Origin: Campylobacterales bacterium
Lineage (GTDB): Bacteria > Campylobacterota > Campylobacteria > Campylobacterales > JACAEZ01
Direction: 5' to 3'
DNA: 6,946 nucleotides
NCBI GenBank assembly: GCA_013388565.1
Contig: JACAEZ010000226.1
Span: 1-6,946, forward strand
Below are positions 1 through 6,638 of the stretch, one piece after another. The notes under the pieces are model-generated. The model saw only the letters and a list, made by a program, of their open reading frames with translations. It ran no database searches and was not told the origin of the DNA. Position 1 is the first letter of the stretch. The number at the start of each line of letters is the position of its first letter. Both the position numbers and the translations under genes were made by a program.

Positions 1-1003
1 ACAGTACTCTTTCAACATTTGAAGATTTTAAAATATCCATCGCCGGAGATGTAGTTTTTAGTAGTTTTTTTGTATTTAAATTATATTCACCTTTTGTAAT
101 CAAATCTGTTAAGATGTTGTTTTCATTTGAAGCTATTAATATTTTTTCGATAGGAAGTCCCATATTTTTAGCATAATAAGCACCTAAAGCATTTCCAAAA
201 TTTCCGCTTGGAATGATTACATAAATCTTTTCATCATGAGATATTTCATCATTTTTAAGTAGATTTATATATCCATGAAAATGGTAAATTGTTTGAAAAA
301 TAATTCTTCCAAAATTTACAGAGTTTGCTGCACTAAGTTTTATTCCCTCTTTTTTAAGTTCATCTTTAAATTCAGATGATTTTAAAAGATTTTTCAAAGC
401 ATTTTGTGCATCGTCAAAATCACCATGAATACCTATAACTTTCAAGTTTTTGCCATCTTCTGTAACCATTTGAAGTCTTTGTACATCACTCGTACCACCA
501 TCTGGATAAAGACAAGCCACTTTTATATTTGGCTTATTTTTAAAACTCTCCAATGTTGCAGGACCCGTATCACCGCTAGTAGCTGCTAATATCAAATACT
601 CTTCATTTCTTTGTTTTGCCAAATGCGACAAAATATAGCCAAATGGTTGAAGAGCCATATCTTTAAAAGCTCTTGTTGGTCCATGATAAAGCTCTGTTAC
701 AAATAAATCCTCACCAACTTTGCTAACTGGCACTGGATTTGACGACTCATCAAACTTATCGTAAAGTTTCAATGCCTCCATCAAAATAGTCTCTTCAATA
801 TCTATTTTAAATAATCTCAATAAATCAAGAGCCAACTCTTTATAAGAACTCTCCATGTGTCTATTAAAAAATTCACTATCTATTTTTGGCAACTCTTTTG
901 GTACATAAAGCCCCCCAAAACTAGCACTAGGACTTAAAATAGCTTCACTAAAACTAACCTCTTTAGGCATCATGCCATCATTTCCTCTTGTCTCTACAAA
1001 CAT
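1..1003 (-). CDS. thrC: Threonine synthase, N-terminal 334 residues (cut by left edge)
   Basis: This gene encodes threonine synthase, the PLP enzyme that converts O-phospho-L-homoserine to L-threonine and phosphate in the cytoplasm. The ATG at 1003-1001 is preceded by an AAAGGA ribosome binding site. The N-terminus has the family's ETRGN motif (residues 4-8) followed by a segment of the LSPxASFGGLYVP type. The PLP-binding lysine is Lys114, in HGPTRAFKDMALQ. An SGDTGPA loop starts at residue 143, and a phosphate-binding SGNFGN loop starts at residue 266. The reading frame is open to the window edge; about a quarter to a third of the usual length is missing and should lie to the left. It is the last visible gene of the argB operon, 15 bases after the GNAT gene, so co-transcription is likely. 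Nothing suggests a defect. The identification is very secure. Confidence 0.96.
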   Translation of the reverse strand, partial: MFVETRGNDGMMPKEVSFSEAILSPSASFGGLYVPKELPKIDSEFFNRHMESSYKELALDLLRLFKIDIEETILMEALKLYDKFDESSNPVPVSKVGEDLFVTELYHGPTRAFKDMALQPFGYILSHLAKQRNEEYLILAATSGDTGPATLESFKNKPNIKVACLYPDGGTSDVQRLQMVTEDGKNLKVIGIHGDFDDAQNALKNLLKSSEFKDELKKEGIKLSAANSVNFGRIIFQTIYHFHGYINLLKNDEISHDEKIYVIIPSGNFGNALGAYYAKNMGLPIEKILIASNENNILTDLITKGEYNLNTKKLLKTTSPAMDILKSSNVERVL

Positions 1004-1018
1004 TTAAATCCTTTAATT

Positions 1019-1486
1019 TTAAATTTTAATAAACAGATATTCAAACTTCTCTTTTGATTTAAATTTCTTAAAATCAAATTCAGATACATAATAATCTGCT
1101 AATTTATCATTATCAGCAATCAATACAATCCACTTTAAACCTATTTTTGACTTTATATCTTCAGCAATATCATCAGCTAAAGAAAGTAGATATGCAGAAA
1201 CTTTTAAATTATTTAATTTTGGAAAAATAATTTTTCTATACTCTTTAACTACAAATATATAATCTATTAACAAACAAGGAATTAACTCCACTTTTGAAGC
1301 ACTTAAGGCTATAAAACCATAAATTATATTTTGTTCATCAAACAAAGCATAAATTACATTTTTATAATTTGAACAATCATTAAATGCCTGTTTGATAAAC
1401 CCAACCTCTCTATCATTTGAACCGAGTTTTAAAAAAGATTGGTAATTTGAAATATACCCACTAATTTTTTTAACACTAAAAGTCAT
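1019..1486 (-). CDS. GNAT-fold acetyltransferase-like protein, 155 residues
   Basis: This is a predicted member of the GCN5-related N-acetyltransferase superfamily; its substrate is unknown. The order of elements fits the fold: a strand pair around residues 44-66 (YALFDEQNIIYGFIALSAS), the central strand at 71-80 (CLLIDYIFVV), a helix at about 94-112, strand 118-124 (LKWIVLI), and a C-terminal DYYVSEFDF block (131-139) matching the usual FYxxxGF motif. The acetyl-CoA pyrophosphate loop, normally Q/RxxGxG/A, is degenerate: around residues 92-97 the glycines appear to be Lys and Ser. The protein may therefore bind acetyl-CoA unusually or be inactive. The start overlaps the end of the 54-residue upstream gene by 11 bases and has no clear ribosome binding site, which implies translational coupling. 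The length and the LSAS...IPCLLID stretch recall TacT-type toxins, but a plain metabolic or modifying enzyme is equally possible. Confidence 0.72.
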   Translation of the reverse strand: MTFSVKKISGYISNYQSFLKLGSNDREVGFIKQAFNDCSNYKNVIYALFDEQNIIYGFIALSASKVELIPCLLIDYIFVVKEYRKIIFPKLNNLKVSAYLLSLADDIAEDIKSKIGLKWIVLIADNDKLADYYVSEFDFKKFKSKEKFEYLFIKI

Positions 1487-1640
1487 AAATCACTTGTGCA
1501 TTTTTAATTGTTTCAGCTGCTCTTTTTTTCCAAGCTCTCTGTTTTTCGCTACCTGCATCAACCTCTTTAATAAACTTTTTTGGGAGTTTTATATCAAGTG
1601 ATACTGGTACAACTTTACCATTTTTATATATATAAGCCAT
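1476..1640 (-). CDS. Small basic protein of 54 residues, unknown function
   Basis: This short gene runs from an ATG at 1640-1638 to a TAG at 1478-1476. I do not recognise the family. Support for it being real comes from an AAAAGGA ribosome binding site that overlaps the argB stop codon region, an 11-base gap to argB, and an 11-base overlap with the downstream GNAT gene. The protein starts MAYIYKNGKVVPVSLDIKLP, then continues with a lysine- and arginine-rich, probably helical segment (residues 21-48, including KQRAWKKRAAETIKNA), and ends in VIYDF. There is no signal peptide or membrane segment. The SLDIKLPKKFIKEV stretch loosely resembles the strand-helix start of ribbon-helix-helix proteins, which would fit an antitoxin for the adjacent GNAT protein. 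This is only an inference from pattern and position. Confidence 0.75.
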   Translation of the reverse strand: MAYIYKNGKVVPVSLDIKLPKKFIKEVDAGSEKQRAWKKRAAETIKNAQVIYDF

Positions 1641-1651
1641 GATAAATCCTT

Positions 1652-2509
1652 TTAACTTTTCTCCAAAATCTGTGTCCCAATCCCCTCACTTGTAAAAAGT
1701 TCTAATAAAAGTGAATGTTCTACTCTTCCATCGATTATGTGAGCTTTTTTCACACCTTTTTTGATAGCTTCAATACAAGCATCAACTTTAGGTATCATGC
1801 CACCACTTATAGTTCCATCTTTTTTAAATTTTTCAACATCATCAAAGCTAAGACTGTGAATAAGTTTTTTATCTTTATCCAAAACACCAGCGGTATCTGT
1901 TAAAAATAAAATCTTTCTGGCACCGATTGCAGAAGCCACTTTACATGCCATCAAATCAGCATTTATATTAAACCCAGGGTGGTCATCATCATAAGATGAG
2001 GCGATAGGAGCAATAACTGGAATGAAATTTTCTCTAATTAAATTGTTTATAACATCTGGATTTACATGGTCTATATAGCCAGTGTAGCCATATTTTCCAC
2101 CCTCTTTTGGCACTGCTTTTATGCAGTTTGCATCTTTACCGCTGATACCGATAGCTTTTGCATCAAATTGATTTAATAGCGAAACAATCTCTTTATTTAT
2201 CTCACCGCTTAAAACCATCTCAACAATTTTTATAGCCTCATAAGTTGTCACTCTTGAGCCATCTATAAAATCTGTTTTGATGTTTAGTTGAGCTAATAGT
2301 TCATTTATTCGCTTACCACCACCATGAACCACAACAGGCTTGATACCTACTAATTGCAAAAGTAAAATATCTCTTGCAAACATCTTTTTTAGTTCTGGAT
2401 TTATTTGGGCAGAACCACCATATTTTATTACAATTTTTGAACCATTGAATTTTTGAATAAAAGGAAGAGCTTCAAGAAGGGTTTTTGCAGTTTGGATTTT
2501 ATGTTGCAT
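1652..2509 (-). CDS. argB: Acetylglutamate kinase, 285 residues
   Basis: This gene encodes N-acetyl-L-glutamate kinase, which phosphorylates N-acetylglutamate with ATP, the second step of arginine synthesis. Family motifs are complete: IKYGGSA with Lys29, the HGGG loop (62-65), DGSRVT with Arg86, FNINAD (180-185) for substrate binding, LTDTAGV (203-209), and GGMIPK with Lys241 for ATP phosphate. An N-terminal helix (TAKTLLEALPFIQKF, residues 7-21) precedes the kinase core. That extension is characteristic of hexameric, arginine-inhibited enzymes and is lacking in the shorter E. coli type, so feedback inhibition by arginine is inferred. I chose the ATG at 2509 over an in-frame TTG at 2539 because an A-rich AAAGG site sits 7 bases upstream and the family N-terminus matches from there. 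It is the first gene of the minus-strand operon ending in thrC. Confidence 0.97.
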   Translation of the reverse strand: MQHKIQTAKTLLEALPFIQKFNGSKIVIKYGGSAQINPELKKMFARDILLLQLVGIKPVVVHGGGKRINELLAQLNIKTDFIDGSRVTTYEAIKIVEMVLSGEINKEIVSLLNQFDAKAIGISGKDANCIKAVPKEGGKYGYTGYIDHVNPDVINNLIRENFIPVIAPIASSYDDDHPGFNINADLMACKVASAIGARKILFLTDTAGVLDKDKKLIHSLSFDDVEKFKKDGTISGGMIPKVDACIEAIKKGVKKAHIIDGRVEHSLLLELFTSEGIGTQILEKS

Positions 2510-2540
2510 AACAAAGCCTTTTTTTATTTTGATTTGCAAA

Positions 2541-2546
2541 ATTATA
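2541..2546 (-). promoter_or_regulatory. Candidate -10 box for the argB operon
   Basis: A perfect TATAAT on the minus strand lies about 31 bases before the argB ATG, giving a leader of about 25 bases. The best-spaced -35 candidate (CTATTT at 2568-2563, 16-base spacer) is poor. This is normal for Campylobacterota vegetative promoters, which rely mainly on the -10 region. The in-frame TTG at 2539 would sit at or before the predicted transcription start, which supports the ATG at 2509 as the argB start. Confidence 0.5.
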
Positions 2547-2572
2547 TAATCTATTTAGTACAAAATAGTTTA
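2547..2572. promoter_or_regulatory. Imperfect 26-base dyad between divergent promoters, possible operator
   Basis: Eleven of 13 base pairs are complementary around a central GTAC; the core is CTATTTAGTACAAAATAG at 2551-2568, with one symmetric A/A mismatch on each side of GTAC. It covers the -35 area of the argB promoter and lies just upstream of the plus-strand TATAAT at 2582. A repressor or activator site is a reasonable guess. It does not clearly match the ArgR box, and such dyads can arise by chance in AT-rich DNA. Confidence 0.3.
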
Positions 2573-2662
2573 ATCTAAATCTATAATATAACAACAAAAA
2601 TAGACAATATTTGGTATCTGAAATACAAATTTTTGTAGAAGAGTGGCTTTTGAACAATATAA

Positions 2663-2691
2663 TTAAAAAAGCCTTCAATTTTCTATATAAT
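2663..2691 (+). promoter_or_regulatory. Candidate promoter for the response-regulator pair
   Basis: TATAAT at 2686-2691 follows a TTAAAA (2663-2668, four of six consensus positions) with a 17-base spacer. Transcription would start near 2698, about 20 bases before the first regulator's ATG. A second TATAAT at 2582-2587 on the same strand is an alternative that would give a leader of about 125 bases. Both rest on motif matching only, in very AT-rich DNA. Confidence 0.4.
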
Positions 2692-2705
2692 AATATAAAA
2701 AATTC

Positions 2706-2709
2706 AAGG
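2706..2709 (+). promoter_or_regulatory. Ribosome binding site deciding the first regulator's start
   Basis: AAGG lies 9 bases before the ATG at 2719 (12 before the adjacent ATG at 2722). No comparable site precedes the in-frame TTG at 2611, so this site favours the start at the receiver domain. Confidence 0.5.
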
Positions 2710-2718
2710 TTCTTAAAA

Positions 2719-3981
2719 ATGATGAAATATAATATATTATGTGTTGATGATAATAAAAATAATCTTTTTACATTAAAATCATTGCTTGAAAATATTGAAC
2801 ATGTGAATGTTGTTTTGGCTGAAAGTGGTTTTATCGCACTTGAGATTTTATTGAAAGAGTCTATTGATTTGATACTGCTTGATGTTCAAATGCCAGAGAT
2901 GGATGGTTTTATGGTGGCTACTTTTATTAAGAAAAATAAAAAAACGGCACATATTCCAATTATTTTTATATCAGCTGTTTTTATTAGTGAAGAGTTTGTA
3001 AAAAGAGGGTATAGAACAGGGGCTATTGATTATTTAGCTAAGCCTATCGATGATAATTTGTTGTTAAATAAGATATATTTTTATATTAAATTGTTTGAAA
3101 AAGAGAAAGAGCTAGAAAAAGAGAAAGAGCGATTTCAAAATATTTTAGATTTACAAGATAACATTGTAATTGTTGTTGATAAAACTGATATGTTGTATGT
3201 AAATAAAGCTTTTTTAGATTTTTTTGGGTTTAACTCTTTAAATGGTTTTTTGAAAAAATATAGATGTATTTGTGATAAATTTATTGCTGAAGATGATTTT
3301 TTGGTTGGAAGTGATAACAAAAGCTGGATAGATGCAGTTTTAAATAATCGTGAAGTTCAACATATCGCTTGTATGATTCATGAAGACAAAAAAAGATATT
3401 TTGCTGTAACTGTAAATATTTTAAATGTTGAACTTGAACAGTTTGTTTGTACATTTACCGATATTACAGAGATAAAAACAGAGAGTTTGAATTTTGAAAA
3501 AGAGGCGGTTTTAGACCCATTGACTCATGTTTTTAATAGAAGAATGTTTGAAAAAGAGTCTAAAAAAATGCTCTATTTGGCAAATAAATATAGATTTGAT
3601 TTATCTTTGATGATAGTTGATATTGACCATTTTAAACGGGTAAATGATACTTTTGGACATCAAATGGGTGATACAGTTTTGGTTGAAATAGCAAACAGAA
3701 TATCAACACATATTCGAAAAGGTGATTTATTTGCTAGATATGGTGGGGAAGAGTTTGTAATTTTAATTCTTCAGCATAGTGATGATGTTTTAAAAAAAGC
3801 TTATGATATAAATAAAATTATTGCAAACACCCCTTTTGAAGGGGTTGGAGAAGTGACTATCAGTATAGGTTTTGCAAAACGAAAAGAGGGTGAGAGCATA
3901 GAGAGTATGTTTGCTAGAGCTGATAGTGCATTATATGAAGCAAAAAAGAATGGACGAAATCGAGTCGAAATCGGAGAGTAA
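2719..3981 (+). CDS. Receiver-PAS-GGDEF response regulator, predicted diguanylate cyclase (420 residues)
   Basis: This cytoplasmic response regulator is predicted to make c-di-GMP from two GTP. The receiver domain (residues 3-120) has the acidic pair Asp10/Asp11, phosphoacceptor Asp55 in LLDVQMPEMDG, Ser85 and Lys108. A charged KEKELEKEKERF linker (about 122-137) leads to a PAS-like domain (about 138-245), then the GGDEF domain (about 255-420). The cyclase motifs are intact: DPLTHVFNRR (266-275), metal ligand Asp301 in DIDHFK, Asn309, Asp318, and the catalytic GGEEF at 342-346. RKGD at 333-336 is the RxxD inhibitory site at the correct spacing, so product inhibition is expected. The reading frame is open upstream to a TTG at 2611, but the receiver begins right after the ATG-ATG at 2719/2722, which follows a ribosome binding site. 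The TAA touches the ATG of the next gene, its functional opposite. The cognate kinase is not in the window, and the PAS ligand is unknown. Confidence 0.93.
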   Translation: MMKYNILCVDDNKNNLFTLKSLLENIEHVNVVLAESGFIALEILLKESIDLILLDVQMPEMDGFMVATFIKKNKKTAHIPIIFISAVFISEEFVKRGYRTGAIDYLAKPIDDNLLLNKIYFYIKLFEKEKELEKEKERFQNILDLQDNIVIVVDKTDMLYVNKAFLDFFGFNSLNGFLKKYRCICDKFIAEDDFLVGSDNKSWIDAVLNNREVQHIACMIHEDKKRYFAVTVNILNVELEQFVCTFTDITEIKTESLNFEKEAVLDPLTHVFNRRMFEKESKKMLYLANKYRFDLSLMIVDIDHFKRVNDTFGHQMGDTVLVEIANRISTHIRKGDLFARYGGEEFVILILQHSDDVLKKAYDINKIIANTPFEGVGEVTISIGFAKRKEGESIESMFARADSALYEAKKNGRNRVEIGE

Positions 3982-5778
3982 ATGGATAGTTATACAATTT
4001 TATGTGTGGACGATAAAGAGGCAAATCTTTATGCACTAGAACAGTTGCTAAAAAATATACCAGAAGTTAGTGTAGTTTTGGCAAAAAGTGGATTTGAAGC
4101 TTTGAACTTTTTACTCAAAAAGAGTGTAGATTTGATTTTGTTAGATATTCAAATGCCTGAAATGGACGGTTATGAAGTTGCGACATTGGTTAAAAGCAAT
4201 CAACTTACAAAAGAGATACCAATAGTTTTTTTAACCGCTGTTTTTAAAAGTGACGAGTTTAAAGCCAAGGGGTTTGAAGTTGGGGCTATTGATTATTTGA
4301 CAAAACCGATAGATGACAATCAACTATTGAATAAAATAAAGCTATATATTAAAGTTTTAAAAGAGCGAGATAAAGCTATCTTTTTGCAACATGAATATCA
4401 AAATATGACAGATTTCATGGGTGAGGGTCTTTATGTGCTGGATACAAATGGTCATATAGTTTATATAAATCAGGCTGGATTGAATGTTTTAGGTTTTAGC
4501 TTAAAAGAGATGTTGGGTAAAAATGCTCATGAAATGATACATTATAAAGATAAGTTTGAAAATCCTATTTTGCTAAAAGAGTGTAGAATTCACAATATTT
4601 TTGAGACAAAAGCACCATATATTGGGCAAGAAAATTTTGTTAAAAAAGATGGAACAATAATTGATATTTTAGTGAGTGCTACTCCTATTGTTGAAAAAGG
4701 GAAAATTATCAAGGTTATTGTGTTGTTTCAAGATGTTTCAAAAATCGTAGAGCAAGAGAGAAGATTGTTAGAACTTGAAATGCAAAAAAGCCAAAATTAT
4801 CAAGAGTTTATCTCTTCACTCGTGACTATAATAGAAAAACGAGATACATATACAGCAGGACATAGTCAGCGAGTTGCACAATATTGTGAAATGATTGCTA
4901 GACATTTAGGCATTGAAGAGAGTGAAATAGAGTTGCTTGTAAACTCTGCAAAGCTTCATGATATAGGTAAAATATCCACTCCAGATTCGATTTTATTAAA
5001 ACCTTCAAAACTAACAGAGCTTGAATATGAGCTGATAAAAGACCATCTAAAAAGTGGATATGATATATTGTCATCTGTAGGTAGCTATAAAGATGTAGCG
5101 GAGTTGATGAAATATCATCATGAAAGATATGATGGAAGTGGTTATCCAAATGGATTTAAAGGCGATGAAATACCGCTTTTAGCACATATCATGATAGTTG
5201 CAGACTCTTTTGATGCCATGACAACAGATAGAATTTACAAACAACGAAAGAGTGTAAAAGAGGCTATTTTAGAGATACAAAATAGTTCTAAAATAGAGTT
5301 TCACCCATTGGTTGTAAAAGCTGTAGTTGAGATATTTTCAGATTTAAAAGAGGTTTCATATACTCCACAAATGCCAACAACAGAGCTTGAAATGCACAGA
5401 TTTAGCTACTATTTTAAGGATAAATTGACAGATTTATTTTTAATAGAGTATCAATATTTGGTTCAAAAACTATTTTTAAAGAGCGAAAATCCATATAAAA
5501 AAATTATACGATTGGTAAATTTTGGAAATTATAATAAACTATTTGGTTGGCAAGAGGGCGATAAATTATTAATTTTATTTGCACAATATCTTAAAAATTT
5601 ATATCATGATTGTATAATTTTTAGAATTGAAGGCGATGATTTTATGTTATTAAGCGATAGTGAAATATATATAGACATAGATAGTATCGCTAAAGAGATA
5701 TTTCAAGATAGTGGTATAACTATTTTCATAGAAGATGGAGTGAAAGTAACAAGCGAACTAGAACAGATAAATGTATAA
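3982..5778 (+). CDS. Receiver-PAS-HD-GYP response regulator with degenerate C-terminal GGDEF (598 residues)
   Basis: This is a predicted c-di-GMP phosphodiesterase response regulator. The receiver (1-120) carries Asp10/Asp11, phosphoacceptor Asp55, Thr85 and Lys108, and aligns without gaps to the receiver of the preceding gene. A PAS domain (about 138-255, with LYVLDTNGHIVYINQAG) and a short helical linker follow. The HD-GYP domain (about 275-440) keeps the metal and active-site residues: His294, His326-Asp327, Lys330, His355, His379-His380, GYP at 387-389 and Asp408. The remaining residues (about 470-598) look like a shortened GGDEF domain: DKLTDL, FGNYNKLFGWQEGD (514-527) and EGDDF (550-554). 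The first metal Asp is replaced (near Arg510), the signature is altered, and the terminal helix is missing, so cyclase activity is not expected. The ATG directly follows the upstream TAA, with GGAGAG at 3973-3978 as ribosome binding site, so the two are co-translated. Confidence 0.93.
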   Translation: MDSYTILCVDDKEANLYALEQLLKNIPEVSVVLAKSGFEALNFLLKKSVDLILLDIQMPEMDGYEVATLVKSNQLTKEIPIVFLTAVFKSDEFKAKGFEVGAIDYLTKPIDDNQLLNKIKLYIKVLKERDKAIFLQHEYQNMTDFMGEGLYVLDTNGHIVYINQAGLNVLGFSLKEMLGKNAHEMIHYKDKFENPILLKECRIHNIFETKAPYIGQENFVKKDGTIIDILVSATPIVEKGKIIKVIVLFQDVSKIVEQERRLLELEMQKSQNYQEFISSLVTIIEKRDTYTAGHSQRVAQYCEMIARHLGIEESEIELLVNSAKLHDIGKISTPDSILLKPSKLTELEYELIKDHLKSGYDILSSVGSYKDVAELMKYHHERYDGSGYPNGFKGDEIPLLAHIMIVADSFDAMTTDRIYKQRKSVKEAILEIQNSSKIEFHPLVVKAVVEIFSDLKEVSYTPQMPTTELEMHRFSYYFKDKLTDLFLIEYQYLVQKLFLKSENPYKKIIRLVNFGNYNKLFGWQEGDKLLILFAQYLKNLYHDCIIFRIEGDDFMLLSDSEIYIDIDSIAKEIFQDSGITIFIEDGVKVTSELEQINV

Positions 5779-5872
5779 TCCCAAATTTTGCAATAGAATT
5801 CACCCAATTAGCACCAATCATTACAGCATTGGCACTACTTAAATAAATGCTATTGAAAAATTCGGGATAATA
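5774..5872. repeat. 99-base ungapped imperfect palindrome filling the gap before flgH
   Basis: Positions i and 11646-i pair around a centre at 5823. The outer arms (5774-5796 with 5850-5872) match at 20 of 23 positions, and the inner arms at 15 of 26, including CCAAT/ATTGG at 5814-5818 and 5828-5832. Of the 14 mismatches, seven are A/C on the plus strand, which become G-U pairs in minus-strand RNA; none are G/T. A minus-strand transcript would thus pair at 42 of 49 positions. The left arm starts on the stop codon of the HD-GYP gene. It may be a MITE-like mobile repeat, a hairpin RNA or a transcript-end structure; I cannot tell which. No T-tract follows it closely, so it is not a classical terminator for the upstream operon. 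Confidence 0.7.
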
Positions 5873-5891
5873 GAATAGAACACTTTTTGCT

Positions 5892-5897
5892 TATAAT
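5892..5897 (+). promoter_or_regulatory. Candidate -10 box for flgH
   Basis: TATAAT sits in the context TTTTTGCTTATAAT, which resembles the vegetative -10 region of Campylobacterota (T-rich stretch, then TATAAT). It lies 27 bases before the flgH ATG, with AAGG at 5912-5915 as ribosome binding site (9-base spacing). No sigma-54 pair was found at a usable distance, so expression outside the usual flagellar sigma-54 cascade is possible. Confidence 0.5.
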
Positions 5898-5924
5898 CTA
5901 AAAAATAAAATAAGGTTATGTTTC

Positions 5925-6638
5925 ATGAAAAAAGAGGTTTTAATAATATCTGGTTTTACTATACTGTTTTCTGGATGTGCAAAATATCATACAGACCCAG
6001 ATATAGATTTTGCACCGCCAAAATATGTAGAAGAGATGCCACCAAAAGTAAAAGAGGAGAATTATAGTACATTAGGTAGTTTATACGGAAAAGGGGATAA
6101 TCCACTTTTTGCAGATAGAAAAGCTATGAATGTAAATGATATTGTAACAGTTACAATAGAAGAGCAACTATCATCATCATCAAGTGGACAAAAAAAAGTT
6201 ACAGAAACAAACTCAAATGATTTAGGTGGTGGAGTTTTTGCAGCAAATGGACCAAGTGCTACGATAAAAGAGTATGCAAATAAAATAAACAATGTAACAG
6301 ATGTTGGTTTTAAAACAGCATCAAATAGCTCTTTTGCAGGACAAGGTACAAGTAGTAGAAAAGAGAATTTTACAACTACAATTTCTGCTAGAATTATCAA
6401 AATCTTAGAAAATGGAAACTATTTTATCGAAGGTGGCAGAGAGCTATTAATTGACGGTGAAAAGCAGTATATTAGAATAAGTGGTGTTATTAGACCTTAT
6501 GATATAGATACAAAAAATACAGTTAGTTCAAAATTTATAGCTGACGCAAAAATATTTTATGAAACACAAGGCATGATAGCAAAATCGAATGAACCAAATT
6601 GGGGTAGTAAGATTATGCAAAGTGTATGGCCGTTTTAA
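5925..6638 (+). CDS. flgH: Flagellar L-ring lipoprotein FlgH, 237 residues
   Basis: FlgH forms the outer-membrane L-ring around the flagellar rod and acts as a bushing with the FlgI P-ring. The N-terminus is a short lipoprotein signal peptide (KK, hydrophobic residues 5-16) ending in the lipobox FSGC with lipidated Cys18; Phe at -3 is a slight departure from the usual Leu. Family features follow: GSLYGKGDNPLFADRKAMNVNDIVTVTIEE (residues 51-80), a Ser/Asn/Gly-rich middle (81-150), and the conserved NYFIEGGRELLIDGEKQYIRISGVIRPYDI stretch (166-195), ending with WPF. The length is normal for the family. No flgI or other flagellar gene lies beside it, in keeping with the scattered flagellar genes of Campylobacterota. 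It follows the c-di-GMP regulators on the same strand after 146 bases and has its own promoter candidate, so co-transcription is uncertain. Confidence 0.97.
   Translation: MKKEVLIISGFTILFSGCAKYHTDPDIDFAPPKYVEEMPPKVKEENYSTLGSLYGKGDNPLFADRKAMNVNDIVTVTIEEQLSSSSSGQKKVTETNSNDLGGGVFAANGPSATIKEYANKINNVTDVGFKTASNSSFAGQGTSSRKENFTTTISARIIKILENGNYFIEGGRELLIDGEKQYIRISGVIRPYDIDTKNTVSSKFIADAKIFYETQGMIAKSNEPNWGSKIMQSVWPF

Noticed and set aside
2510..2539. ArgB extension to an in-frame TTG at 2539
   Set aside because: No ribosome binding site precedes the TTG, it lies at the predicted transcription start, and the ATG at 2509 has an AAAGG site and fits the family N-terminus.
2611..2718. Extension of the first response regulator to a TTG at 2611 (36 extra residues)
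   Set aside because: The added residues do not resemble part of a receiver domain, they cross a good TATAAT, and the ATG at 2719 has its own ribosome binding site.
5830..5844. TGGCAC at 5830-5835 as a sigma-54 -24 element for flgH
   Set aside because: The required GC at the -12 position is absent (bases 5843-5844 are A and T), and the motif lies inside the palindrome.
5774..5872. Integron attC-like recombination site
   Set aside because: The size and imperfect symmetry fit, but the RYYYAAC and GTTRRRY core sites are not present at the ends and no integrase is in the window.
5918..5927. ATG at 5918 as an alternative flgH start
   Set aside because: It is out of frame with flgH; the ATG at 5925 begins a proper lipoprotein signal peptide.
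6062..6400. Long antisense reading frame within flgH (minus strand)
   Set aside because: It lies wholly inside the well-supported flgH, shows no recognisable protein pattern and has no separate start signals.
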